64,000 nucleotides of DNA from NCBI RefSeq assembly GCF_900143015.1, contig NZ_FSRT01000001.1:1-64000 (forward strand). The letters are read 5' to 3'. Source of the DNA: Fibrobacter sp. UWB11. GTDB lineage: Bacteria; Fibrobacterota; Fibrobacteria; Fibrobacterales; Fibrobacteraceae. This document shows, piece after piece, positions 35,119 through 42,976 of the stretch; the stretch's first letter is position 1; each line of letters opens with the position of its first letter. Made by a program: the position numbers and the translations under genes. The notes beneath the pieces are model-generated. The model was given only the letters and a program-made list of their open reading frames with translations, was not told the DNA's origin and searched no databases.

Positions 35119-35437
35119 ATTGCGCCAGGTTCCCCTCGCTTTCCTGAATAACGACCTTGTGGCAGAACGGCACCTGGTCGCAAATCCATTTCGCCATGTT
35201 TTCGGCTGTCGGGTTAAAATCCACCACGTCGTTGATGTAGGCGTGGTCGAGCTTTTCCATGATTATCTTCTTGATGTGCGTGAAGTCGATAACCATTCCG
35301 TCATTGTCGAGAGTCTTGCTCTTGCAGAAAATGGTCACAAGCCAGTTATGGCCGTGAAGGTTGCTGCACTTGCTCGGATAAGGGAGTTCCAGACGGTGCG
35401 CTCCCGAAATTTCCAGTCTCTTGCATACTCGATACAT
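35096..35437 (-). CDS. queD: 6-carboxytetrahydropterin synthase
   Basis: A 113-residue QueD/PTPS-family enzyme. Zinc-binding His are in GAHRLE (His14) and LHGHNW (His28, His30); the catalytic Cys24 sits in YPSKCSNLHGH, as required for QueD rather than eukaryotic PTPS. MVIDFTHIKKI and LDHAYIND complete the family pattern. It makes 6-carboxy-5,6,7,8-tetrahydropterin from the FolE product. Confidence 0.9.
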   Translation of the reverse strand: MYRVCKRLEISGAHRLELPYPSKCSNLHGHNWLVTIFCKSKTLDNDGMVIDFTHIKKIIMEKLDHAYINDVVDFNPTAENMAKWICDQVPFCHKVVIQESEGNLAQYDKDEED

Positions 35438-35491
35438 TGCTTTCTCCTATGGGAATGGGCAGGAAGAAACCCGCCCTTGAAACGAAACAGG

Positions 35492-36061
35492 CTACTCGAT
35501 ACCGATGAACTTGTGCCATTGAAGCGAGAGAAGCCAGCTGGGATTTTCCTGCACCAGCTTTATGCAGTGATAGAGGTTTTCCTTGACGAGGTTGTCCCCG
35601 TCGAAGCATGGGCTAAGGCACATGCGTTTCGCTGTCTTACACGGAGTAGGCAGCGGGTCGCCAGCCTTTATGACGAAACGTAGTTCGTCGATATTGTCCG
35701 GCTCGATGCGCGAAGTCTTGGGACTACAGACGATGTAGTCGATGCCCTGCGGAACCTTGTGCGTTCCGTTTGTCTCGATGGACTTGTACCAGCCATCAAA
35801 AGCCTTTATGAGTTCGTCGTCCAGCTGCAAGGTGGGTTCACCTCCGCAGAAGGAAACGCTCCTGCAATTTCCCGCGATGGAAAGACAGGTCTGAATAATC
35901 TGTTCGGCGGTCATTTCGTCGAAGGGTTCATGGTTTGTGTCGCAGAAGGGACACTTCATGTTGCATCCGCTGAAACGCACGAATACCTGCGGCGTTCCCA
36001 CGCGCTTTCCTTCGCCCTGGATGCTAAAGAATATCTTGTTTATTCTGTAGATTTTCTGCAT
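35492..36061 (-). CDS. queE: 7-carboxy-7-deazaguanine synthase (radical SAM)
   Basis: A 189-residue radical-SAM enzyme. The cluster motif is C-x3-C-x2-C in FSGCNMKCPFCDTN (Cys33, Cys37, Cys40); FSIQGEGKRVGTPQVFVRF precedes it exactly as in QueE, and SFCGGEPTLQ follows. It rearranges the pterin into the deazaguanine skeleton. It lies three bases downstream of queC. Confidence 0.9.
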   Translation of the reverse strand: MQKIYRINKIFFSIQGEGKRVGTPQVFVRFSGCNMKCPFCDTNHEPFDEMTAEQIIQTCLSIAGNCRSVSFCGGEPTLQLDDELIKAFDGWYKSIETNGTHKVPQGIDYIVCSPKTSRIEPDNIDELRFVIKAGDPLPTPCKTAKRMCLSPCFDGDNLVKENLYHCIKLVQENPSWLLSLQWHKFIGIE

Positions 36062-36063
36062 GG

Positions 36064-36723
36064 CTATTTGCCTCCCTGTGCCAAGGCGCGTTCACGCTGC
36101 TTGCAGCTGTCGCACTTGCCACAATGTGTCGAGCCGTTCTTGTAGCAGCTCCATGTGTTCCGTTCGTAGTCTATTCCCAGCTTGCGGCCAATCTTGACGA
36201 TTTCTGCTTTGCTTACTGTCGAGAACGGGGCGTGAATCCTTACCTTGAAATTCGGGGACGTACCGACGTTTGCAGCTTTCTCGAACGACTTGATGAATGC
36301 GAGTGTGTCGTCGTAATACTGGCCGCTTGCAAGCCCGTTGAAGCCACCGTAAATGTCGTTTATGCCGTTGACCTCCGCGAACATGACCGCGTAGGAAAGC
36401 AGGATGCCGTTTCTGAACTCCACATAGCTTGTGGGAGTCGCGGAATCAATCTGCTCGAAGCTGCGGTTTTCGCTTATCCTGGACTTGGAAATGAGAGAAC
36501 ACTTGCTTCCCGTAAATCCGAGGTCGATGGAAACGATTTTGTAGGGCTGTTTCAGCCGCTTCGCGTTGGATGCCGCCACCGCGATTTCCTTGTGCAGACT
36601 CTGCTTGTAGTCGAAGATAAGGCAGAAAACCTTCTTGCCCTGCTTCGTCAGCTGTTCCAGAACAGTCGTGCTGTCGATGCCGCCCGAAAGCAGCAGGATT
36701 GCATCACATCTTGATTTTTGCAT
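36064..36723 (-). CDS. queC: 7-cyano-7-deazaguanine (preQ0) synthase
   Basis: A 219-residue QueC. The PP-loop LLLSGGIDSTT lies at residues 10-20 and the four-Cys zinc site at the C-terminus (CYKNGSTHCGKCDSC). The ATG at MQKSRCDAILL was chosen; the longer frame begins inside dpdA. No glutamine-amidotransferase domain is fused to it, so a Gat-QueC product (amidino form) is not expected. Its start overlaps the end of the transglycosylase gene. Confidence 0.88.
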   Translation of the reverse strand: MQKSRCDAILLLSGGIDSTTVLEQLTKQGKKVFCLIFDYKQSLHKEIAVAASNAKRLKQPYKIVSIDLGFTGSKCSLISKSRISENRSFEQIDSATPTSYVEFRNGILLSYAVMFAEVNGINDIYGGFNGLASGQYYDDTLAFIKSFEKAANVGTSPNFKVRIHAPFSTVSKAEIVKIGRKLGIDYERNTWSCYKNGSTHCGKCDSCKQRERALAQGGK

Positions 36724-37444
36724 ATTGCATTGCCTTGAACCATTGTTGTTTGTTATGGAAGCCAAGAGTTTTCTTGTTCTTCTTGAATTTCTTGGGGAGC
36801 GAGACGACCTTCATTACGCCATCCTGGAACACGAAACACGTCCCGTATCTTTCGCCGAGGCTCCATGTGCTTGAGTCGCTGCTGTAGAAATGGAACTTGC
36901 GCAGAAGCCCCCAGTTCGTGCATCCGAGTGCGTGAACCTTGGAGCCGTTTTCTGCTGCCGTGTCGAGGAAGTAGTGAAGCGGTTTCCAGTCGTTCGCCTT
37001 GAGCCATTTGCTCGATGCTGTAAATCCGCTAAGCGAGAGCGCGACATAGGGGTAGTTCTTCACCATGTCAAGCCATCCTTCCTTCTTGCGGCCTAGATGC
37101 CAAACGGGGATGCTTTGCTTTCCCGTTGCGCGTTCTATGCGGGTTCGGATTTGCTTGACCTTGTCTATGCCGACAATTTCGTCAATGTCCATTTCGATGA
37201 AATGGTCGATGTGTGCGCCCTTTATCCATTCGATGTAGCTGTCGATATAGCTGTCGTCAATTTTCTTGCCGCTTGCCATCGCCGTGAAGGCGCCGCTGTC
37301 CGCGATGAAGTGGTTGAACTCGCGAACATCGTTTCCCATCAACGAGCTTTTATATTCAAAGGACGTAAGGATATTGAGTTCCTTCTTCGGGAACTTTGTG
37401 TAGAAATCTCCTACGAGTCCATCTGTCGCCATGTGTAGAAGCAT
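36704..37444 (-). CDS. dpdA: DpdA-like DNA 7-deazaguanine transglycosylase
   Basis: A 246-residue TGT-fold protein. FIADSGAFTAM (Asp49-Phe53) matches the catalytic/binding region of tRNA-guanine transglycosylases, EMDIDEIVG and HALGCTN (residues 171-177) the later landmarks. Short phage TGT homologues linked to folE-queDEC are DpdA enzymes that exchange guanine in DNA for a 7-deazaguanine. No QueF, ArcS or Gat-QueC is nearby, so preQ0 itself is the expected DNA base. The start overlaps the stop of the ParB-like gene (TAATG). Confidence 0.8.
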   Translation of the reverse strand: MLLHMATDGLVGDFYTKFPKKELNILTSFEYKSSLMGNDVREFNHFIADSGAFTAMASGKKIDDSYIDSYIEWIKGAHIDHFIEMDIDEIVGIDKVKQIRTRIERATGKQSIPVWHLGRKKEGWLDMVKNYPYVALSLSGFTASSKWLKANDWKPLHYFLDTAAENGSKVHALGCTNWGLLRKFHFYSSDSSTWSLGERYGTCFVFQDGVMKVVSLPKKFKKNKKTLGFHNKQQWFKAMQYAKIKM

Positions 37445-37914
37445 TATTTCTCGAAGGTCTTTCCGCAGTGGGGGCAGGTGATGGTCTTGGGTTTCTTCTG
37501 TGGATTTTCTTCGTCCGTCAGGAAACTGTCGAAATCCACGTTTTCGTTCGGCAAGAACCCGAACTGTTCCAGGTCAAAGGCAGCTTCTCCGAGGAACGAA
37601 AGTTCCTCGTTGAGCTTCTGAAAATCCCAGCCGCTAAATTCCGAGACTTTGTTGTCTGCGAGGCGGAATGCCTTAATTTGATTCGGGGTCAGGTCGTCAG
37701 CGACGATGCAGGGGACTTTTTGAAGTTCCAGCTTCTGCGCGGCGAGATAGCGTGTGTGTCCCGCGACGATTACGTTTTCCCTGTCGATGATGATGGGAAC
37801 CTTGAAACCGAACTCGGAAATGCTCGCGGCCACCTTGTCAACTGCCGCCTCGTTGTTGCGCGGGTTATTCTCGTATGGCTTCAAAAGCCCGATTTCGACT
37901 TCCCGAATTTCCAT
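37444..37914 (-). CDS. ParB-like nuclease-domain protein with C-terminal zinc knuckle
   Basis: A 156-residue protein. The N-terminal ParB/Srx domain is clear: IGLLKPYENNPRNN, IIIDRENVIVAGHTRYLAA and ADDLTPNQIKAFRLADN. The C-terminus ends CPHCGKTFEK, a half zinc ribbon. Phage ParB-like proteins accompany DNA modification genes and may be nucleases, CTP switches or regulators. It heads the dpdA-que operon, with an AT-rich inverted-repeat region upstream. Confidence 0.78.
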   Translation of the reverse strand: MEIREVEIGLLKPYENNPRNNEAAVDKVAASISEFGFKVPIIIDRENVIVAGHTRYLAAQKLELQKVPCIVADDLTPNQIKAFRLADNKVSEFSGWDFQKLNEELSFLGEAAFDLEQFGFLPNENVDFDSFLTDEENPQKKPKTITCPHCGKTFEK

Positions 37915-37927
37915 AAAATTGAATCCT

Positions 37928-37998
37928 ATGCAAAAGAATTGAATAGAATTTAATACATTTTTGAATAAAATGCAATAAATTTTGCATACAATTCAATT
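37928..37998. promoter_or_regulatory. Nested inverted repeats in the divergent control region
   Basis: An AT-rich gap between two divergent genes. ATGCAA (37970-37975) and TTGCAT (37982-37987) form a perfect inverted repeat with a six-base spacer; AATTGAAT (37937-37944) and ATTCAATT (37991-37998) form an outer one; another ATGCAA lies at 37928. It may be an operator or a binding site of the adjacent ParB-like protein. Confidence 0.5.
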
Positions 37999-38014
37999 TT
38001 TCTTTGATTGTACC

Positions 38015-38050
38015 TTTACAAAATCGGCAAATAAACCTATCTTGATTAGG
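38015..38050 (+). promoter_or_regulatory. Promoter with a CCTA-TAGG palindrome over the -10 box
   Basis: TTTACA (38015-38020), 17 bp, TATCTT (38038-38043). The palindrome CCTATCTTGATTAGG (38036-38050) overlaps the -10 element and is a variant of those at 20.01 and 54.56 kb. It drives the small zinc-ribbon gene on the plus strand. Confidence 0.6.
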
Positions 38051-38067
38051 TAAAACGGGAGAATCCT

Positions 38068-38232
38068 ATGCCAGCAAGGTGTCCGCATTGCGGAAAAATT
38101 CTTACGGACGCGGAAGTGCGTTCAATCCATTCGCAGATGATTGGGAGCCGTCCCAAGCCCACCAGCGCCGAGAACGGCAAGAAGGGCGGAAGGCCCAAGG
38201 GTGCGAAAAACAAGCCCAAGGAAAAAGAATAA
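38068..38232 (+). CDS. 54-residue zinc-knuckle/AT-hook-like protein
   Basis: Starts MPARCPHCGKILTDAEV and ends in a basic tail GGRPKGAKNKPKEKE; RBS GGGAGA is six bases before the ATG. One CxxC pair plus a GRPKG AT-hook-like core suggests a small DNA-binding protein. The CPHCGK motif recurs at the C-terminus of the divergent ParB-like protein. This is the only plus-strand gene between 34.6 and 54.7 kb and has its own promoter, so it may be a regulator. Confidence 0.65.
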   Translation: MPARCPHCGKILTDAEVRSIHSQMIGSRPKPTSAENGKKGGRPKGAKNKPKEKE

Positions 38233-38236
38233 GAAG

Positions 38237-38524
38237 CTATTTCTGCGCTTCCATCTTTCCCCTGATAAACGAAACATCGCTCTTTATGTCGGAAAGAGTC
38301 CCCTTGAGGATTTCCGATTCCCGTTCCACTTTTGATGTTCGCTGCTCGATAAGCTCAATGCGCGTTTCCATCTTGGCCATGGAAACGGCGTTCCTTTCCG
38401 AACCTTCGTTTACTTCGCTGTGGCTCTTGACGTAGGCTGTAGTCGCCGAAGCAAGCGCGATGAGCGCAAGGATGAGGGGCTTCAACATTTCGCGCCATTT
38501 GGCGCTGTCCTTTCTAGTTGTCAT
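38237..38524 (-). CDS. Small membrane protein with coiled coil, holin/spanin-like
   Basis: A 95-residue protein: basic N-terminus, one membrane helix (about residues 14-32, LKPLILALIALASATTAYV), then a charged coiled coil with heptads (METRIELIEQRTSKVERES). Such proteins behind tail-fibre genes often belong to the lysis module (holin or spanin subunit), but no endolysin is next to it. Four bases separate it from the convergent zinc-knuckle gene. Confidence 0.5.
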   Translation of the reverse strand: MTTRKDSAKWREMLKPLILALIALASATTAYVKSHSEVNEGSERNAVSMAKMETRIELIEQRTSKVERESEILKGTLSDIKSDVSFIRGKMEAQK

Positions 38525-38534
38525 GCCATTCTAC

Positions 38535-39524
38535 CTAATTCAAGGAAGTCCACACGGGGTAATTGTTCGAGTCCTTACCCCTGTAGATAAACTGTTTGCT
38601 GTTTCCGGGCTCAATCGATGCGATATGATGCGACCGCGTTGTATCGCTTGCCTGATAGACGATGATAGGGTGGTTTACGGGTGTTCCGCCTCCGTACTTG
38701 CCTGTATTGGTGACAAGTACGACTTCGCCGACTTCATGGCTGGTTGAGTTTAGCGTGAAATCATCGTTTCCTTCGTAGCCGTATGTTCCAGGGCAAACGG
38801 CAGTATAGTATTCAGACGGTATGCCGGATGTGCAGTGGCTTTCGCAGTTTGTCATGGAACGATACTGTCCCTGGCTCGCATCCCCGTCAGACTGTTCCAG
38901 CGGCGTGAAATTGAGAATAAGCTGGTCTGTGGAGAGCTTCTTTATAGTTGCCTGTCCGCTTATGGACAAGACCTGGGCGGAGATATACTGCGTCGTAAGC
39001 GCAATCATCGTAATCTTCGTCGTTCCGCCCGGTCCCTTGATTTCGAGGCCACTTGGCCCAAGCTCCGATGTATAGAGATTGTGCGTTGCGGTGCTTCCAC
39101 TTTTGGCGATAAATTTTCCGCTAGAGGTAATATCTCCATCAAGATTGATGGAATGGTCTATCACAAGCTCGTTCGTGGAAGCATTGACGGAAAGTGTGAC
39201 TGTATGATTGGAGTTCCTAAGCGTGAGCGAATAGGCGGAAAGAAAGGTCGTTGTCACCGCCTGTTTCCCTATTTCTGTAGAGCCACCCATGCCGGAAACA
39301 GTCACGCCGGAGGGAGTAATGGTTGTAGTGTCGGGGTGGTTTCCTATGCCGACGACGGTGATGTTCTTGAAAACGCTTTGCAGAAAGTCGCGCAGCTTTT
39401 CAAGTGTCAGTTTCCTATCCCTGTCGGAGTTCAGACCCTGTATGATGTAGAGAAGGTCGTTGAGGGTGAGATTGTCCGCATCTTCAAGCAGCGGCACCGT
39501 GGTAATGTTTTCTTCCAGTTCCAT
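38535..39524 (-). CDS. Tail fibre/receptor-binding-like protein
   Basis: A 329-residue protein. The N-terminus (NLTLNDLLYIIQGLNSDRDRKLTLEKLRDFL) looks like a baseplate-attachment segment; the middle is rich in beta-strand, Ser, Thr and Gly (TTITPSGVTVSGMGGSTE, SLTLRNSNHTVTLSVNAS), as in trimeric fibres. Position after the baseplate genes supports a distal fibre. No known receptor domain recognised. Confidence 0.6.
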   Translation of the reverse strand: MELEENITTVPLLEDADNLTLNDLLYIIQGLNSDRDRKLTLEKLRDFLQSVFKNITVVGIGNHPDTTTITPSGVTVSGMGGSTEIGKQAVTTTFLSAYSLTLRNSNHTVTLSVNASTNELVIDHSINLDGDITSSGKFIAKSGSTATHNLYTSELGPSGLEIKGPGGTTKITMIALTTQYISAQVLSISGQATIKKLSTDQLILNFTPLEQSDGDASQGQYRSMTNCESHCTSGIPSEYYTAVCPGTYGYEGNDDFTLNSTSHEVGEVVLVTNTGKYGGGTPVNHPIIVYQASDTTRSHHIASIEPGNSKQFIYRGKDSNNYPVWTSLN

Positions 39525-39539
39525 GAAACGCTCCTTGAA

Positions 39540-40403
39540 TTAGACAGTGCTTGCGCCGAACGAGACGAAAGGAATCTTGCTCGCTGTGTTGAAAATGCCG
39601 TTCAGCGGGTCAACGAAATAAATCTTGTTGCCGACTGTCGTTTCCAGGTTCTGACGCAGCGTGTAGTCATACTGGTAGTTGTAATTGGTTCTGTCCTTGG
39701 CGGCAAGCTGGACTCCTACAGACCAAACTTGAACGATGTAGCGCGTGTTCCGCTTTATCGTCAAGGCGCCCTGCCTCATTTCAATCATGTCGAAAGTGCA
39801 GAGCTCCGTCGAGCTGTCGAAATCGACGCCGTAGTGACGCAGCCCCGTGTGTCCGAGCAGGTTTCCTTCCGTGTCGAAAACGCCGATGCAGAGGCAGGCG
39901 TTATTCGAAGCAAGCGTTCCTGCAAGCGCGATGGTGCATTTTGAAATGGAACCCTGGGCGTCCGATATTCTCATGCTCTGGTATATCTTGGCGTTGCAGT
40001 AGTCGAAAGTTTCGCCCTCAACGTCGCCCCAGACAAGTTCTTCTACGCCCTGCTTGAGCTGGTATGAACCGTAGTTGCTCGTTTCGCTGTCTATGTCCGA
40101 TTCCGGCAGCGTCGCAAGTTTCGGGTCGCTTTCTCCCGTCAGGTTCACGCCTATTCGTAGAGTGCCGTTTAGGGGCGTGAGCGTGATTGCGTCACCATCG
40201 GGAACTAGAACATTGGCGAGAAAACCCGCCTCGTCGCCCTGCTGGACGCAGACCTTGTGGTCGCTTGCTCCGACTCCTTCCAGTTCACTCAAGGCAACCT
40301 TGTAGGTATGGCCAAGGATGCTTACTGCAAAGTACCCGCCCTGTTTGAGGGCTTCGAACGTGCTTGTGTCCAGCTCTAGGATGGTGGTATTTTCTTCTGC
40401 CAT
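39540..40403 (-). CDS. Tail fibre-associated protein
   Basis: A 287-residue protein; start at MAEENTTILEL with RBS GGAGA. The remainder is beta-rich (AVSILGHTYKVALSEL, ITLTPLNGTLRIGVN) with a jelly-roll-like C-terminal half (FDYCNAKIYQSMRISD, IALAGTL). It lies between baseplate wedge and fibre genes, so it may be a fibre connector. No family recognised. Confidence 0.55.
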   Translation of the reverse strand: MAEENTTILELDTSTFEALKQGGYFAVSILGHTYKVALSELEGVGASDHKVCVQQGDEAGFLANVLVPDGDAITLTPLNGTLRIGVNLTGESDPKLATLPESDIDSETSNYGSYQLKQGVEELVWGDVEGETFDYCNAKIYQSMRISDAQGSISKCTIALAGTLASNNACLCIGVFDTEGNLLGHTGLRHYGVDFDSSTELCTFDMIEMRQGALTIKRNTRYIVQVWSVGVQLAAKDRTNYNYQYDYTLRQNLETTVGNKIYFVDPLNGIFNTASKIPFVSFGASTV

Positions 40404-40411
40404 GGATTCTC

Positions 40412-41029
40412 CTATAAGACGATGCACTTGCCGTCTTCGGTCATTATCCGTTGCCCAGTTTCTGTCGTGAGGTAGTTGTTCTCGATTACGCTTTCCTCAA
40501 GCGCGACTGTCACAATCTTCTTTTGCGGATGCTGCACCGTCGCGAGGAATCTGTTTGAACCAGCCAGTTTCAATCCAGCAGCGGGGAGTGCGAGAACGCC
40601 AGCAGGCGCCAGCATTTGTAGCACTCGGCGTCGTAGTTGCCTACCACGCGGCGTATAGACGAAAAAGATGGCGGGACATTCGTCAAGGAAATGCGGGTTC
40701 GGGTCGCCCGAAAGGTCACGGGCGTTTTCGATGATGTTGTTCGGCGTCCCTGCGGAGTTCTTCTTGAAGGAAATCTTGAGACGCGCCTTGTACATTTCGT
40801 CCGTCTCGCCGGGTTGTCGCGGAATGTTGCGGAACTTTCCGATAAGGTCGAGCCATTCACCTTCCGCCTCGTCGATGTTCGCGAAGTTGGAAAGCCTGAA
40901 CGCACTATCCTCCAAATCCTGAAAGCTGGAAAAGACCTTCCTCAAGAGCGAGAGAAGGTTTGTAGAGTCCCTGTACTGCGTGATTACAAGGTGCTGGATA
41001 TGCTGCCATAAGTCCGTGATGTGCTGCAT
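40412..41029 (-). CDS. Baseplate wedge/tail protein (gpI or DUF2612-like)
   Basis: A 205-residue protein beginning MQHITDLWQHIQHLVITQYRD. EGEWLDLIGKFRNIPRQPGETDEMYKARL is typical of the second wedge protein that follows baseplate J (P2 gpI, Mu gp48 and DUF2612 groups). It would complete the wedge and anchor the fibres. Spacing to the baseplate J gene is nine bases. Confidence 0.65.
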   Translation of the reverse strand: MQHITDLWQHIQHLVITQYRDSTNLLSLLRKVFSSFQDLEDSAFRLSNFANIDEAEGEWLDLIGKFRNIPRQPGETDEMYKARLKISFKKNSAGTPNNIIENARDLSGDPNPHFLDECPAIFFVYTPRGRQLRRRVLQMLAPAGVLALPAAGLKLAGSNRFLATVQHPQKKIVTVALEESVIENNYLTTETGQRIMTEDGKCIVL

Positions 41030-41038
41030 GGCGGTTTC

Positions 41039-42022
41039 CTAGCTTACAAGCGTGACCGTGATGTTTTCTGCCGTGATGGAAACAATCTTGTCTTCGTCTA
41101 TGGGGATGCGTTCGTCTGTCCAGTGGCGCGGATTGTCCACGCTTGCGACCGTGACCGTGATGGACTCGATGCCCGGAACATCGTTGTAGATGGGGGCGCT
41201 GATTCTTTGCGGTATCAAGTCCTTTCCCGAAGTGTATTCCTTCTTGGCCCATTCGCAGACGACATTCTTTATGACCTGTTCATAGTCTGATGGCAGGGTT
41301 TCTTCGTCATAGACAGTAAAGTCAATGCGAACGAGGTAGGAAACGCCCTGGATGAAGCTGAACTGGACCTGTTGCAGGAAGCCGCTTACATCGCGTGCCT
41401 CGCCGCTGTTGTTTCCGTAGCTCTGTATGCCTGCGGGCTTGCAGTTCCAAATCTTTTGCGCAATAAAGTTCTGGACGGTGTGGGCGCGTGTGCTGTCGTC
41501 GAGAATTGCTTGCCAGTCCTTATCGGACGTGTCAATATCCTCGGTGCTGAAAGTGACTGGGACGAATACCACGAAAGAATGGGCGGGGATTCCGCCGACA
41601 GTCTCGTTCTTCGTGTTTTCCTTGAAGGTGATGCCGTCCGTGATGTTCTCCTTCAAGTAAGTCGTCATTCCGTCGGGAGTCGCCAACCCGTCGAAGGTCG
41701 CCGTCTCTATGCGCTGTCTTAGAGATTCGTCCGTCTCTCCCTCGTTTCGTGCAAGCCCCGCGATAGAGGCGAGCATATCCAGGAAAGTCCCCGTCGCCGT
41801 CGAAACGTCGATGTTCGCGCCGACAGTCTGAATCACCTGCGCAAGCTCCGTGTACATGTATGCAAGCAGGTCAACGAACATCCCGTCAGGAGAGGACGGC
41901 TCAAGGTTTATGGACGCACCAAACACTTCCGTAAAGCTGGTGGCAATGGCTTGACGGATTTCGCGGTAGCTCTTGATGGAGATACCCGATATAGAGTCCA
42001 CAATGACTGCGTTTATCGCCAT
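41039..42022 (-). CDS. Baseplate J-like wedge protein
   Basis: A 327-residue protein with the family pattern: SFTEVFGASINLEPSSPDGMFVDLLAYMYTE at the N-terminus, LARNEGETDESLRQRIETATF, and EWAKKEYTSGKDLI near the C-terminus. Baseplate J (Mu gp47, P2 gpJ) forms the wedge of contractile-tail baseplates. Two bases separate it from the sheath-initiator-like gene. Confidence 0.85.
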   Translation of the reverse strand: MAINAVIVDSISGISIKSYREIRQAIATSFTEVFGASINLEPSSPDGMFVDLLAYMYTELAQVIQTVGANIDVSTATGTFLDMLASIAGLARNEGETDESLRQRIETATFDGLATPDGMTTYLKENITDGITFKENTKNETVGGIPAHSFVVFVPVTFSTEDIDTSDKDWQAILDDSTRAHTVQNFIAQKIWNCKPAGIQSYGNNSGEARDVSGFLQQVQFSFIQGVSYLVRIDFTVYDEETLPSDYEQVIKNVVCEWAKKEYTSGKDLIPQRISAPIYNDVPGIESITVTVASVDNPRHWTDERIPIDEDKIVSITAENITVTLVS

Positions 42023-42024
42023 CG

Positions 42025-42375
42025 CTAGAAATCCCCGTTGATGGTGCTGCCGTCAACGCTCTGGACGCTGAATTTTCCCGTGAGGTTTCTTCCGTCTGTC
42101 GCGAGGTCAATCGCAATTACGGATTTTACGCCCTTGACAGCCTCGATTTTCTCTCGGATGATGCGCTGGGCTACATCAAGGTGCGAAATGGGTAAACCGG
42201 CTATCTTTTCAAGCCATGGAACGCCATGTTCGATGTTGGTGAACGCTTCCCCTTCTTCCGTCTTTAACAGGCAGAGAACAGCCTGCCGCACCTTTTTGGC
42301 GATGTTGCCGATACGGCAGATGTGGTCGCCATCAAGGAAAATGTCGTGGGAATTGTCAAGGGCCATTTCATTCAT
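42025..42375 (-). CDS. Baseplate gp25/Mu gp46-like sheath initiator
   Basis: A 116-residue protein: DNSHDIFLDGDHICRIGNIAKKVRQAV, then LKTEEGEAFTNIEHGVPW, the signature of T4 gp25/Mu gp46-like proteins that seed sheath assembly. The start MNEMALDN was chosen, because the longer frame begins with a TTG inside a terminator stem. The next gene is baseplate J. Confidence 0.8.
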   Translation of the reverse strand: MNEMALDNSHDIFLDGDHICRIGNIAKKVRQAVLCLLKTEEGEAFTNIEHGVPWLEKIAGLPISHLDVAQRIIREKIEAVKGVKSVIAIDLATDGRNLTGKFSVQSVDGSTINGDF

Positions 42376-42394
42376 CAGCCCGTAAACTAGATAC

Positions 42395-42422
42395 GAAAAA
42401 GGCGTTGCAGCTTGCAACGCCT
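42395..42422 (-). terminator. Strong terminator inside the late operon
   Basis: On the minus strand AGGCGTTGCA, loop AGC, TGCAACGCCT, followed by TTTTTC: a perfect 10-bp stem. It ends transcription of the small inserted genes just before the sheath-initiator gene, so late readthrough must pass it by antitermination or an internal promoter. Confidence 0.8.
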
Positions 42423-42450
42423 AATTATCACAAAAGACACCTAAAAAGTA

Positions 42451-42759
42451 TTAACGCATCTCGTCGTCAACCCATTCAATCTCTTGCTCTATTTCGGGAA
42501 GTTTCTTTCCTTCGAAGATTGGTTGTTCGAGAAATTCCCTAGCACATTCGTGCAAAGAGTCCTTGTATGTTTTCCAAAGATAGCCGTCCTTCTCATCGTT
42601 TGCAGGACCTTTTACAATGAAACAACACATAAAGTACTTATTAGGTTCTTCGGATTCATGCCAACCTTCGACAAAGTAAATTCTACCCTTGTACTTGAGG
42701 TACATTTCTTCGCCGTAATCAAGATTGTCGAGAAATTCGGTGTAATTACCATTTATCAT
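42451..42759 (-). CDS. Hypothetical acidic protein, immunity-like
   Basis: A 102-residue acidic protein (MINGNYTEFLDNLDYGEEM, ending EIEQEIEWVDDEMR), low GC compared with the tail genes on both sides. Size, acidity and its place after a toxin-tail-like fragment resemble immunity proteins of polymorphic toxin systems. Its ATG overlaps the end of the upstream frame. No family recognised. Confidence 0.5.
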   Translation of the reverse strand: MINGNYTEFLDNLDYGEEMYLKYKGRIYFVEGWHESEEPNKYFMCCFIVKGPANDEKDGYLWKTYKDSLHECAREFLEQPIFEGKKLPEIEQEIEWVDDEMR

Positions 42760-42934
42760 ATTTGGGTACTCCTACAAAGTATTTTGAATACTTTTCATAA
42801 ATTTCTTTTGTCATTGGCGATGCGTAGTCACGGTTAAAATTAGGTTTAAATCGGTGTATATGAAGAACTGGTTTTCTGCTTGGGTCTATGTTTGGCTCAA
42901 TATGGTATGCAATATCTAATAGAGCTTCAAAAAG
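42746..42934 (-). pseudogene. 5'-truncated toxin-tail-like fragment
   Basis: An open frame of 62 codons with no start codon at its head: it begins just after an in-frame TAA and reads DIAYHIEPNIDPSRKPVL, HIHRFKPNFNRDYASP and EIYEKYSKYFVGVPKY before TAA. Only a 22-residue product could start at an ATG. It looks like the C-terminal end of a larger protein, left beside its likely partner gene. Confidence 0.4.
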
Positions 42935-42976
42935 TTAATTTTCGGCCAAAATAAGTGTAAAATTTTTGATACAAAA

